A stretch of DNA of 39,845 nucleotides from an uncultured Oscillospiraceae bacterium (GCA_910588135.1 CAJUOT010000023.1:1-39845); one strand, 5' to 3'. Shown: positions 7,831-16,074, counted from the first letter of the stretch. Numbers and translations are program-made. The notes: generated from the sequence alone by a model not told the origin.

Positions 7831-9150
7831 CTGGAGTTCTCCCAGTTCTGTGCCTGCACCCTCGCAGACTACGCCCGCCTGAAAGACCGGGTGGACGCCT
7901 GCGCCGGGTTGGGGCGCAGCTACGAATTCTCCCCCTGCCGGATGCCGCCTGGGTGCCGCCCCTGTCAGGTCCAGCTGGGATTCTGGCAGACCGGCGGTAA
8001 CTACCTGCTCTATTTTCGCCCCGCCATATCTTACTCCGGGGATGACGCCCGCCTGCGCGAGTTCTTTGACCGCGGCCCTATCCAGCGCTTTTCCGGCTTT
8101 CAGGCCCTGGCCGGCTGTCTGCGCTCCCTGGCCGGGGAGGCCCCCGGCCCCGGTTCCTCCCTCCCCGGCCTGTTCCGGCGGCTGGAGCGCCAGCTGCAAA
8201 GCCGCGTATTGGGCCAGGAGCAGGCCGTGGAGGCGGCGGCATTCAAACTGTGGGCCCACGTCTGCAAGCAGCAGCCCCTGCGCCCCCTGTCTCTCATTTT
8301 CTACGGCCCTACCGGCGTGGGAAAGTCGGAGCTCGGCAAAGCGGTGGCCCCCGCCCTCAACAGCTGCCTGGGCGAGGAGCGCTACCGTCTGGTCTGGACA
8401 GAGCTGAACACCTTCACAGAGGGCCACTCCGTCTACCGTCTCACCGGCGCTCCCCCGGGCTACGTGGGCTACGACGACCCTCCGGTGCTGGAGGAGGTGC
8501 GCCGCTCTCCACACACCGTGTTTATGTTTGACGAGCTGGACAAGGCCCATCCGCAGGTGCTGAAGGCCCTCATGTCCGTACTGGACGAGGGGCGCTGCGC
8601 CGCCCGCCATGAGGACAGGCAGGGGGGACGAGAGCTGGATTTCCGCCGCTGTATCCTTTTGTTTACCACCAACACCGACTTGTCCGCGCCGGCGGAACCG
8701 CGGCTGGGCTTCGCCCCGCCTCCCTCCGGGGATGGGGCCGCGGAGCGCCTCCCCTTTCCCACCCCCATGGCGGGCGGCCTGGCCCTGCGTCTGTTCCGCG
8801 CGGATGAGTCCGCCCGGCTGGCCCTGGCCCGCTCCGGTGTGCTGCGGGAAATTGCCGGCCGGTTCAGTGGGCTTATCGGCTTCCAGCCCCTGAGCGCGGA
8901 TGCCCGCACAGCGGTTACTGCGCGGCAGATCGCCGCCCTGGGCCGGGAATACGGCCTGGACATTGTCCAGGTGTCCCCCGCCATTGCCCAGGCCCTCACC
9001 CCCCGGCAGGCAGTCTCCTCCCGTTCCACGGTCCCCATGCTGGAGGGGATGCTCACTCCGGTCCTGCTGTCCCAGGCCCCTCTGCTTCCCTCCGGCATCC
9101 CCCTCCATCTCACCGGAACGGTGGAGCATATGTCCCTCACTCCAGCCTGA
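7831..9150 (+). CDS. ClpB/ClpC D2-like AAA+ ATPase, probable CTG start
   Basis: A single AAA+ domain most like the second ATPase domain of ClpB/ClpC. Numbering from a CTG at 7831 (439 residues): Walker A GPTGVGKSE at about 159-167, the pore-loop type segment GAPPGYVGYDDPP at about 207-219, Walker B FMFDELDKAH at about 231-240, and sensor-1 region LFTTNTD at about 277-283. There is no Clp N-domain, no first ATPase domain and no ClpP-binding loop seen. The N-terminal 50 residues have six cysteines (7, 9, 24, 36, 42, 45), possibly a metal site. No ATG, GTG or TTG lies within good range of the strong AAAGGAGG at 7815-7822, but CTG at 7831 is 8 bases away and in frame; the GTG at 7891 has no ribosome site. 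Substrate and role are unknown. Confidence 0.75.
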   Translation: MEFSQFCACTLADYARLKDRVDACAGLGRSYEFSPCRMPPGCRPCQVQLGFWQTGGNYLLYFRPAISYSGDDARLREFFDRGPIQRFSGFQALAGCLRSLAGEAPGPGSSLPGLFRRLERQLQSRVLGQEQAVEAAAFKLWAHVCKQQPLRPLSLIFYGPTGVGKSELGKAVAPALNSCLGEERYRLVWTELNTFTEGHSVYRLTGAPPGYVGYDDPPVLEEVRRSPHTVFMFDELDKAHPQVLKALMSVLDEGRCAARHEDRQGGRELDFRRCILLFTTNTDLSAPAEPRLGFAPPPSGDGAAERLPFPTPMAGGLALRLFRADESARLALARSGVLREIAGRFSGLIGFQPLSADARTAVTARQIAALGREYGLDIVQVSPAIAQALTPRQAVSSRSTVPMLEGMLTPVLLSQAPLLPSGIPLHLTGTVEHMSLTPA

Positions 9151-9153
9151 ACA

Positions 9154-9192
9154 AAGGCGCTGGGAACGGCAATAAGCCGTTCCCAGCGCCTT
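9154..9192. terminator. Shared terminator between convergent genes
   Basis: A 17-bp perfect stem (9154-9170 with 9176-9192) and AATAA loop, placed between the AAA+ gene stop (9150) and the end of the minus-strand gene (9204). T-tracts are short on both sides. Confidence 0.8.
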
Positions 9193-9203
9193 CTCTTCAA
9201 GGA

Positions 9204-10346
9204 TCAGGGATAGTCCTTCAGCTCTATGATCTCGCTGGTGACGGGGTCCAGCCGGTACAAGTGCTGGCCGTCAATGCTCATCAGGTAGCTGCCTACAAAC
9301 TGATTGCTGTTGGTGGCGCTGCTGCTGTTATATACGTATACGTTGATGCAGGCAGTGCCATTCACCATCTCAGTCGCATCCATGGGAATCAGCTCATACT
9401 CCTCCATGGACGCACCCTCCAGACCCAGCTTGCCCGGCTCCATCTCCTTCAGGCGGCTGACCGCCCCCCGGATACTGAGGCTCTGTCCGCCGGGCGGGGT
9501 GGCGGGCTTGGGCGAGGTGACCTTGCCCTCCTCCTCGTCTGCTGTCACCACGCACATCCCCGGCGACCAGGTGATGCGCACTGTGTGTACGTAGGTAATG
9601 GGCTCCTCCGGTTCCGGCACAGGCAGGGGTTCCAGGAGGGCTGCGTCAAATCCCGCATCTGCCCCCGCCAGAAGGGCCAGCAGCTGGGGATCTGCGGACT
9701 CAGGGGGTTCTGACTCCGGGGCGGCGGTATCCTCCGCCTCCGGGGCGGGCGCGTTCCGGGCCAGCAGCACCATACCCTCGGCGGCTGTGTAGTCCGGCTG
9801 TTCCTTCTGCCGGACAAACTCCTCGTCCACCACAGAAAAGGCGGGAGTTTCTTTGGCCAGCTGCCCCACATAGGTCTGGGCCGCCTTCCCGGCGTTGTTC
9901 AGCTCGGTGTACCTGTAGGTCACGGTTTTGGCCTTCACCGCCTGGGCCGCGCTCTCGTCCGCCTCCAGGGTCATGCCCACAATGGACACGTCCTCCCCAA
10001 TGGGGATTGCCGAGGGCAGCACCGGGGGCTCCGGCTCCACCGTGGCGCTGGCCTCCGGGTCAGCATCCCCGTTCATCTTGGGCAGCACCACAAAGAAAAT
10101 AATGGCGGCCGCCGCCGCAATCACCAGCGGCGGAATCAGAAGCAGGATCAGGGGCTTTTTCTTTTTTTGCTGCTGGCCCTCTTCCTGCCCCTCCAGCTCC
10201 TCGGGCGCTGGGGCGTTCGCTCCCCCCTTTATCTTTTTTCCCTTGGGGGGGCGCGCTTTTTTCGGTTTCTTGGGTTTCTTCTCTTTGGGAGCTTTCGCCT
10301 TTTTCTCCTTGGGCGGCTTGGGCTCTTTTGGTTTTTTCAACGGCAT
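9204..10346 (-). CDS. Lys/Pro-rich single-pass membrane protein, unknown
   Basis: A 380-residue protein I do not recognise. Residues 1-64 are very rich in Lys and Pro (about half the first 40 residues are Lys), then one membrane segment at about 65-89, then an acidic, Pro-rich outside region. The expected topology is cytoplasmic basic tail inside, bulk outside. A folded part may lie at about 120-200 and again at about 260-380, separated by an Ala/Pro/Glu stretch; the end has strands such as GTACINVYVYNSS and QHLYRLDPVTSEI. It sits 28 bases downstream of the FtsA-like gene on the same strand, so the two probably share a transcript and a task at the membrane. No catalytic motif is seen. Confidence 0.75.
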   Translation of the reverse strand: MPLKKPKEPKPPKEKKAKAPKEKKPKKPKKARPPKGKKIKGGANAPAPEELEGQEEGQQQKKKKPLILLLIPPLVIAAAAAIIFFVVLPKMNGDADPEASATVEPEPPVLPSAIPIGEDVSIVGMTLEADESAAQAVKAKTVTYRYTELNNAGKAAQTYVGQLAKETPAFSVVDEEFVRQKEQPDYTAAEGMVLLARNAPAPEAEDTAAPESEPPESADPQLLALLAGADAGFDAALLEPLPVPEPEEPITYVHTVRITWSPGMCVVTADEEEGKVTSPKPATPPGGQSLSIRGAVSRLKEMEPGKLGLEGASMEEYELIPMDATEMVNGTACINVYVYNSSSATNSNQFVGSYLMSIDGQHLYRLDPVTSEIIELKDYP

Positions 10347-10374
10347 AGCTGCAACACCTCTTGTGTCCGTGCCA

Positions 10375-12249
10375 TCAGACCAGGGTGATCAGAACCGAGT
10401 CCTGATCCTTCAGCGCGTACTGGAAGCCCCGCTCAACGCCGTTGACCTCCAACCGCACCGCCCTGTCCAAATGCTCAAAGTCGATGCCGGAATACTCCAG
10501 CAGGTCCATCAGATGGTAAGAACCTCCGTCCTCCCGGGCCGGGAGTGTGAGGGGGTCTCCGTTCAACGTAACGCGCACCTCTCTGCTGCGGGGGGCGGAC
10601 GGCGTCCGGATTCCCGCCTGGGGCGCCGGATTGGACGGCTGGGCCGCCGGGCGCGGGGCGGGTGCCTGCCTCATGGTGAGGACCACGTCCCCCTGGCACA
10701 GCTGGGTGTCCATGGACGCCGGCGCGTTGTTCACCATGGCCGTGCCATAGAAGCCGGGGCCCAGCAGCTCCGACAGGGTCCGGCTGGCCGGCTCCCCATT
10801 CCGCGCCGGGACAAAGTGGATGTGGTCGCCCGCATGGATAACGGCGGACAGAGTGGATTCCTCGTCGTTCACCTGTAAAACCGCGGGGACGGCCGGTTCT
10901 CCCCGGAACACCATCCGTTTCCCATCCACTGTGAGGGTCAGGCTCCGCCCCGTTTTGCCCACCATGTCGCCATAGCTGTACCCATTCATCAGCAGGATGT
11001 CCCGAAGGGTGAGCACCCCGTTCCGGAACAGCTTGGCGCTCTGGCCGTTGAGGGTGACCACATAGCTGTCGTTGAGCAGCCCAAGCCCCGCCGAAATGGC
11101 GATGCCCAGCGGAGTTGCGTACTCCGGCCGCTCCAGCTCCAGCGATTCAGAAAATACGGACAGGGCAAAATTGTTGCCCGCAATAGCCACCCGCCGCTCG
11201 TCCATCTCCAATTTGGCGGCCACCTTTTCCCGCAGTCCGGCCAGCTTGCTGCCGCCGCCCGCCAGAAACACGGCGGAGGGGACAGTGTCGTTAACGCTTA
11301 AAATCTGCTTGGCCACAGCCTCAGCCAGCCGGTCCATGGGGCCCTGGATTGCCTGAATGACCTCAGCGGCGGCAATGCGTTCCTCCTGCCCCAGGATGTT
11401 GCGGCAGCGGATCAGCTCGTCGCTGCCCCCGATGGCCCGCTTCACCTGTTCCGCAGTTTTGAAATCCACCAGGAACGTGCGCATGATGGCTTCGGTGACC
11501 TCGTCTCCGGCCACGGTGGCCATGGTGTAGCCCACCACGCTGCCGTCCCGGCACAGGGCAATGTCGGTGGTGCCTGCGCCGATGTCCACCATGGCCAGAT
11601 TCAGCAGCCGCAGCTCCGCAGGAATGGCGGCGTTCATGGCGGCGATGGGCTCCAGCGTCATGCTGGCCACCTGCAGCCCAGCCTCCCGCATGGCCGCGTA
11701 GAGGCTCTCCACCACCTCTCCGGGGAGGAAGGTTGCCACCACATCGGCTTCCAGCTTGCGGCCGGTATGGAACTGGAGGTTGCTCATGGGGTAGTTGTCC
11801 AGCCGGTACTGGGCCACGGTGTACCCCACCAGGAACATCTGGCGGCGGTCCCCGCCATCGCTCTGGAGCGCCTCCTCGGCGGCGGATACCGCCCCGGCTT
11901 CCAGGGCGCTGATCTGCTCGGCCTCAATCGACTGCTCCTCCGGCAGTTCCAGCGTGAAAGAGCCCTTCTGGGTGCGCAGGGCACGCCCTGCGGCGGCCAC
12001 GCACACCCGCTCCAACCGCACGCCCAGCCGCTCCTCCAGCCGACGGGTCACAGCCCTGGCCAGAGTACCCACCTGCTTGATATCGTCGATCTGGCCATCC
12101 ATCATGGCCCGTTTCCCGTGCTCGGCCAGCTCCACATCCAGCACCTTCAGCCGGTCGCCTGCGGGGCGGCCTACCACGCCCACTACGCTTCGGGTGCCGA
12201 TATCCAGGGCAAAGATGAGATCCTTCTCCTGGGCTTTCATTTCCGCCAT
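10375..12249 (-). CDS. FtsA-like (actin-fold, SHS2) ATPase with beta-grasp-like tail
   Basis: A 624-residue actin-like protein. Phosphate-1 motif LDIGTRSVVG is at about 15-24, an SHS2/1C-type insertion at about 80-205, phosphate-2 MVDIGAGTTDIAL at about 220-232, and the adenosine motif FLAGGGSKLAGL at about 328-339. This is the FtsA order. The FtsA C-terminal membrane helix is not seen. Instead residues 396-624 hold modules that begin with VTLNG (398-402 and 559-563) and end in D-x-V/I-x-(I/F) strands, resembling ThiS/ubiquitin-like beta-grasp folds, joined by an Ala/Pro linker (529-556). GAGAGGAG lies just upstream of the ATG. Housekeeping ftsA is normally next to ftsZ, so this is likely a paralogue. 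PilM is an alternative relative. Confidence 0.78.
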   Translation of the reverse strand: MAEMKAQEKDLIFALDIGTRSVVGVVGRPAGDRLKVLDVELAEHGKRAMMDGQIDDIKQVGTLARAVTRRLEERLGVRLERVCVAAAGRALRTQKGSFTLELPEEQSIEAEQISALEAGAVSAAEEALQSDGGDRRQMFLVGYTVAQYRLDNYPMSNLQFHTGRKLEADVVATFLPGEVVESLYAAMREAGLQVASMTLEPIAAMNAAIPAELRLLNLAMVDIGAGTTDIALCRDGSVVGYTMATVAGDEVTEAIMRTFLVDFKTAEQVKRAIGGSDELIRCRNILGQEERIAAAEVIQAIQGPMDRLAEAVAKQILSVNDTVPSAVFLAGGGSKLAGLREKVAAKLEMDERRVAIAGNNFALSVFSESLELERPEYATPLGIAISAGLGLLNDSYVVTLNGQSAKLFRNGVLTLRDILLMNGYSYGDMVGKTGRSLTLTVDGKRMVFRGEPAVPAVLQVNDEESTLSAVIHAGDHIHFVPARNGEPASRTLSELLGPGFYGTAMVNNAPASMDTQLCQGDVVLTMRQAPAPRPAAQPSNPAPQAGIRTPSAPRSREVRVTLNGDPLTLPAREDGGSYHLMDLLEYSGIDFEHLDRAVRLEVNGVERGFQYALKDQDSVLITLV

Positions 12250-12296
12250 AGGCTTGCTCCTCTCTTGCTGCGGTTTTCAGGGGCTCCATGCTGCAT

Positions 12297-12334
12297 AAAA
12301 AGCACCGGGGGGCGGCATGACTGCCGCCCCCCGG
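12297..12334 (-). terminator. Terminator after the chemoreceptor gene
   Basis: A 12-bp GC-rich perfect stem (12305-12316 with 12323-12334) followed on the minus strand by TTTTT (12301-12297). It ends the minus-strand ABC-MCP unit about 22 bases after its stop. Confidence 0.88.
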
Positions 12335-12356
12335 CAGCCTGTTCGCTATTTATTTC

Positions 12357-14141
12357 TTAGTACTTGCTGAACACACTCGCGGCGCTGCTGCCGTTCTGGG
12401 CCGCGGGCTCATAGCTCTCCTCGTAGCCGGAAGCGGCGGCGCTGTAAGCGGGCTGGGGCTTGGGGGAGAAACCGTCCTGGCGCAGCTTGAAGCGGGCCAG
12501 CAGCTCCTTCATCAGGCTGGCCTGGCTGGACAGCTGCTCGCTGGCGGCGGCGGACTCCTCGCTGGTGGCGGAGTTGGTCTGCACCACGCTGGAAATCTGG
12601 TCGATGCCCTCGGTCACCTGGGCAATGGCCTCGGACTCCTCCTCGGCGGCCTTGGTGATCTCCTGCACGGCCGCCACCACCAAGCCGGCACGCTGGCTCG
12701 TGGCCTGCAGGGACTCGGATACCTTCTGGACGATCTCATTGCCGTCCTTCACGGAGTTGATGGAGCGGTCAATCAGGTCCTTGGTGGCCTTGGCTGCCTG
12801 GTCGGACTTGGAGGCCAGGTTGCGCACCTCGTCGGCCACCACGGCGAAGCCCTTGCCGGCGCTGCCCGCGCGGGCGGCCTCCACGGCGGCGTTCAGGGCC
12901 AGGATGTTGGTCTGGAAGGCGATGTTCTCAATGGTGTCGATGATCTTGCCAATCTCGGAGGAGGACTCGGAAATCTTCGCCATGGCCGCAACCATCTGCT
13001 GCATATACTCGGAACTCTCGTTGAGGCACTGGCCGGCGTCCTGGGAGTGGGCGGTGGCCTGTTCGCTGTTCTCGGCGTTCTTGCGGGAGTTGTTGGCGAT
13101 CTCCGCGATGGTGGCGGACAGCTCTTCCACGGCGCTGGCCTGCTCGGTGGCGCCCTGGGCCAGGGACTGAGCCCCGGTGGACACCTGCTCCGCGCCGGCG
13201 GACACCTGCTCCGCGCTCTGGTTGATCTGGGACAGCGCGTCGCTCAGGCCGCGGTTAATGGCCCGGACAGAGGTCAGGATGCTGTTCAGGGAGCCCACAT
13301 ACATATTGGCGTCCTTGGAACGCACGTCGAAATTGCCGTTGCCCATCTCTTCCAGCAGGCGGCAGGTGTCGCTGATCACTTCGCCCAGCACGTTCTGGCT
13401 GGTGCGCAGGGCGTCGCACATCTCGCCCAGCTCGCTGGTGCTGTGGTACTCCACGGGGATGTCCAGCTTGCCCTGGCTGAAGCCCTCCAGGGCGTTGTGG
13501 ACCTGCCCGGCGGGCACCACGATGCTCTTGATGATAATCAGCGCGATACGCAGCACAACGATGGTGGCGATGACCATAACGGCCAGGATAACGCCGAGGG
13601 CGATGTTGGACACCAGGTTCTGCTGCTTGATGATATCGGCCTGGGCAGTTGAAATCTCCTGGGCCAGCTCGGTGCCGGCCTCAGCCATCTGGTTCAGCAC
13701 GGGAGTACAGTCGGACACGATCAGCTCAACGGCCTTCTGCCGGTCGGTGCCGGTGGTGGCGGCAATGGTCTTCGCCTCCTCCATCCAGCTCTTGGCCAGA
13801 GTGGTAAACTTGTCCAGCGCAGTCTTATCCTCCAGGGGGTACATACTGGTCAGCTGCTGGAGGTCCTGCTCCAGTTCGGTCATCTTGGTGGTGGTGGTGT
13901 CCAGGCTGCTGGTGTCACCGGACAGCACGGCATCCCGCAGGTTGCGCGCGGCGATATTATAGTCGATCCGGCTCTCGGCCACCATATTATTGGCCCCCAC
14001 ATAGTGCTCCAAAATGTCGGTGTACTGGCTCTTTTGCACATTCATCAGGATCAGCGAAGCGATGATGATAATGACCGACACGGCGATGGTGACCCCGAAT
14101 CCCAGGATCAGGCTCTTCTTGATCTTCATGTTCTTAATCAT
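12357..14141 (-). CDS. Methyl-accepting chemotaxis protein
   Basis: A 594-residue transmembrane chemoreceptor. TM1 is at about 10-33, a helical outside domain of about 145 residues (four-helix-bundle type, 35-176) follows, then TM2 at about 177-204, HAMP at about 205-260, and the long signalling coiled coil. The hairpin tip is intact: NIAFQTNILALNAAVEAARA and GFAVVADEVRNLA, the CheA/CheW contact region. The C-terminus is Pro/Tyr/Ser-rich and lacks a CheR-tethering pentapeptide of the NWETF type. The ATG at 14141 has AGGAGG 9 bases upstream; a longer in-frame version reaching 14264 would run back into the upstream gene and has no support. It follows an FtsE-like ATPase gene by 37 bases. Confidence 0.95.
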   Translation of the reverse strand: MIKNMKIKKSLILGFGVTIAVSVIIIIASLILMNVQKSQYTDILEHYVGANNMVAESRIDYNIAARNLRDAVLSGDTSSLDTTTTKMTELEQDLQQLTSMYPLEDKTALDKFTTLAKSWMEEAKTIAATTGTDRQKAVELIVSDCTPVLNQMAEAGTELAQEISTAQADIIKQQNLVSNIALGVILAVMVIATIVVLRIALIIIKSIVVPAGQVHNALEGFSQGKLDIPVEYHSTSELGEMCDALRTSQNVLGEVISDTCRLLEEMGNGNFDVRSKDANMYVGSLNSILTSVRAINRGLSDALSQINQSAEQVSAGAEQVSTGAQSLAQGATEQASAVEELSATIAEIANNSRKNAENSEQATAHSQDAGQCLNESSEYMQQMVAAMAKISESSSEIGKIIDTIENIAFQTNILALNAAVEAARAGSAGKGFAVVADEVRNLASKSDQAAKATKDLIDRSINSVKDGNEIVQKVSESLQATSQRAGLVVAAVQEITKAAEEESEAIAQVTEGIDQISSVVQTNSATSEESAAASEQLSSQASLMKELLARFKLRQDGFSPKPQPAYSAAASGYEESYEPAAQNGSSAASVFSKY

Positions 14142-14178
14142 CGACAATTTCCTCCTAATTTTCTTGACTGTAGGATCT

Positions 14179-14955
14179 TTATATGAAATCGGTTCTGAGC
14201 TTGGAGGCGGGCGGAAGCTTCTCCTCCCGCTCCAGCACGTCGCCGTATTTTCCCTTCTGGACATCTCCCACGATCCGCCCGCTGTTCATGGTGATCACCC
14301 GGCGGCGCAGTATGTTCACATACTGGCTGTCGTGGGTGGCCATAATCACCGTCGTCCCCCGGCGGTTTACATCGTTGAGCAGGTGCAGCGTGTCCCAGAT
14401 GCAGTCGTCGTCCAGATTGGCGGTAATCTCATCCAGCAGAAGGATGGGCGGGCTTCCGATGAGGGCCCGGGCCAGCTCCACCCGGCGGCATTCCCCAATG
14501 GACAGCTCCACAGGGTACTTCCCCTCCACGCCTTTCATCCCCACCAGCCCCAGCACTTTCTTGATGCGGATGTCCACCATTTTGGCGCTCTCCCGTCCCA
14601 GCGCAATCCGGGAGGCCAGGGACAGGTTTTCCCCGATGGTTTTTTTCCGGATCAGGGTGGGGTCCTGCCAGATCTTCCCGAACAGGATAGACATCCTGTT
14701 CCGGCTGAGCGCCATTGCCCGGCTCAGATCCCTGTCCCCCAGGTAGACCTTTCCCTGGCTTGGCCTCGTCTCCCCGGTGATCAGGCGCAGCAGCGTGCTT
14801 TTTCCAGCGCCGCTGCCCCCCACCACAAAGACGAATTCCCCCTGCCGGATGGTCAGGTCCACATCCTCCACGCCCATCTCCTGCGGTATCAGGCTCTTCT
14901 TCCGGCGTTTTGGTTTATAGAATTTTGAAACGTGCTCCAAATAAATGGTGGGCAT
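14179..14955 (-). CDS. FtsE-like ABC transporter ATPase without visible permease
   Basis: A 258-residue ABC ATPase. Walker A GGSGAGKST is at 46-54, the signature reads LSIGE (151-155, with Ile for the usual Gly), Walker B ILLLDE at 171-176, and the switch His at 208 in MATHDS. The overall pattern, including the phrase THDSQYVN near the end, is closest to FtsE and MacB-type ATPases. FtsE works with the permease FtsX to control peptidoglycan hydrolases, but no ftsX or any permease is adjacent. I chose the ATG at 14955 (AGGAGA 5 bases upstream); an in-frame extension to 15093 would cross the promoter of the divergent gene. It shares a unit with the chemoreceptor gene. Confidence 0.85.
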   Translation of the reverse strand: MPTIYLEHVSKFYKPKRRKKSLIPQEMGVEDVDLTIRQGEFVFVVGGSGAGKSTLLRLITGETRPSQGKVYLGDRDLSRAMALSRNRMSILFGKIWQDPTLIRKKTIGENLSLASRIALGRESAKMVDIRIKKVLGLVGMKGVEGKYPVELSIGECRRVELARALIGSPPILLLDEITANLDDDCIWDTLHLLNDVNRRGTTVIMATHDSQYVNILRRRVITMNSGRIVGDVQKGKYGDVLEREEKLPPASKLRTDFI

Positions 14956-15005
14956 ACACTTCTCCTGGTTCTGCGTATGGTCTGCGCGGGTCAAATTTCT
15001 TTCCA

Positions 15006-15033
15006 TTGAAAATGCGCCGGAATCTGATATAAT
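15006..15033 (+). promoter_or_regulatory. SigA-type promoter for the C39-like peptidase gene
   Basis: TTGAAA at 15006-15011, 16-base spacer, and a perfect TATAAT at 15028-15033. It is about 38 bases before the GTG start at 15072. It is in the gap between two divergent genes. Confidence 0.8.
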
Positions 15034-15071
15034 GTCTAAAGAAGTCCATCGCATCTCAAGGGGGTGAACAG

Positions 15072-16013
15072 GTGAAGAAAACCGGAGGGTCAAAACGTCT
15101 GGCGCTACATATTACCCTGGCGGCGCTGCTGGCCCTGCTGTGCATCGGCGGGGTGGAGCTGGCCGCCTGCCGCCACTTCGCCCCCGAGACCTACGAGCGC
15201 ATCGTAGCCCCCGTCCGTTACGCCGCCGCTGTAGTTGCGGACACCGGGCGGGCCGCGCTGGACGCCGCCGGGCAGTTCTGCCGGGATGTGGCCGACCGCA
15301 CCGCCGAGCTTGCCAGCCAGGCCGCGCAGCAGGCGGCGGAATTCTGGGAGGATCTCACATCGAAGCCCCAGCTGATCCTCCCGGAGCCCAGCGAACCTCC
15401 TCCGTCCCAGGCCTCCCCTCTGCCTCCCGCAACCGATCCCCCCCTCACCGAAGTGCTGGAGGCGGACGGACGGCAGATTCTCACCGGCGGGGTGGTGAAC
15501 GTCGTCTACTTCTGCCAGTCAGACGAGCAGTGGGCGGAACAGCTCTACGGCACCGACCCCATCGGCCCCTTCGGCTGCGGCCCCACAGCCATGGCGATGG
15601 CGGTGGCCAGCATGACAGATACGGATACCGACCCCGCCAAGATGGCCGCCTGGGCGGCGGCCCACGGCCACTGGGCCCGCCGGAGCGGTTCCTATGACTC
15701 CATCGTCACCGGCACCGCCCGGGCCTTTGGGCTGGAGGCTGAAAGCCTCACCCAGCGCACTGTGGACGAAGTGCACGAAGCCCTCTGGGCCGGCAAGCTG
15801 CTGGTCGCCCACGTGGGCCCCGGCCACTTCACCAACGGCGGGCACTTCATCCTCATCCGGGGGATAACCCTCTCCGGGGATGTGCTGGTGGCTGATCCCA
15901 ACAGTCTGGAGCGGAGCCTGCAGCTCTGGGACCCCCAGCTCATCCTGGACGAGCTGTCCTCCGCCCGGAGCAGCGGCGCGCCGTTATGGGCGCTGTCCCT
16001 GCCCGATCCATAA
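15072..16013 (+). CDS. Membrane-anchored C39-like cysteine peptidase
   Basis: A 313-residue protein with a signal-anchor segment at about 10-32, an Ala-rich helical region (about 45-95), a Pro-rich linker (about 100-125) and a papain-fold peptidase domain of the Peptidase_C39_2 type (about 140-310). The putative active residues are Cys169 in PFGCGPTAMAM, His258 in GGHFILIRG and Asp275 in VADPNS. It should act outside the cell or at the wall. No substrate is visible: no ABC exporter or bacteriocin gene is adjacent. Start is GTG at 15072 with an AAGGGGG site at 15058-15064. It has its own SigA-type promoter and a terminator, so it appears to be one gene, one transcript. Confidence 0.85.
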   Translation: MKKTGGSKRLALHITLAALLALLCIGGVELAACRHFAPETYERIVAPVRYAAAVVADTGRAALDAAGQFCRDVADRTAELASQAAQQAAEFWEDLTSKPQLILPEPSEPPPSQASPLPPATDPPLTEVLEADGRQILTGGVVNVVYFCQSDEQWAEQLYGTDPIGPFGCGPTAMAMAVASMTDTDTDPAKMAAWAAAHGHWARRSGSYDSIVTGTARAFGLEAESLTQRTVDEVHEALWAGKLLVAHVGPGHFTNGGHFILIRGITLSGDVLVADPNSLERSLQLWDPQLILDELSSARSSGAPLWALSLPDP

Positions 16014-16030
16014 CAGGCTTTTGTTCGCGG

Positions 16031-16067
16031 AATATCGGCCCGGTGGGATACCGGGCCGATATTTTAT
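16031..16067. terminator. Terminator between the C39 gene and fliD-operon end
   Basis: A 13-bp perfect stem (16031-16043 with 16051-16063), 7-base loop, with ATTTTATT on the plus strand. It serves the plus-strand peptidase gene and could also end the minus-strand fliD operon (stop at 16075). Confidence 0.82.
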
Positions 16068-16074
16068 TGTATTT

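Noticed and set aside
14142..14264. N-terminal extension of the chemoreceptor reading frame
   Set aside because: It runs into the upstream ABC gene, lacks family sequence, and the ATG at 14141 has a good ribosome site.
14956..15093. N-terminal extension of the ABC ATPase frame
   Set aside because: It crosses the divergent promoter, has no ribosome site, and does not resemble the family.
16055..16062. GCCGATAT on the plus strand, like a SigD -10 (and its mirror at 16032-16039)
   Set aside because: Both are the two arms of the terminator stem, and no gene follows on the matching strand.
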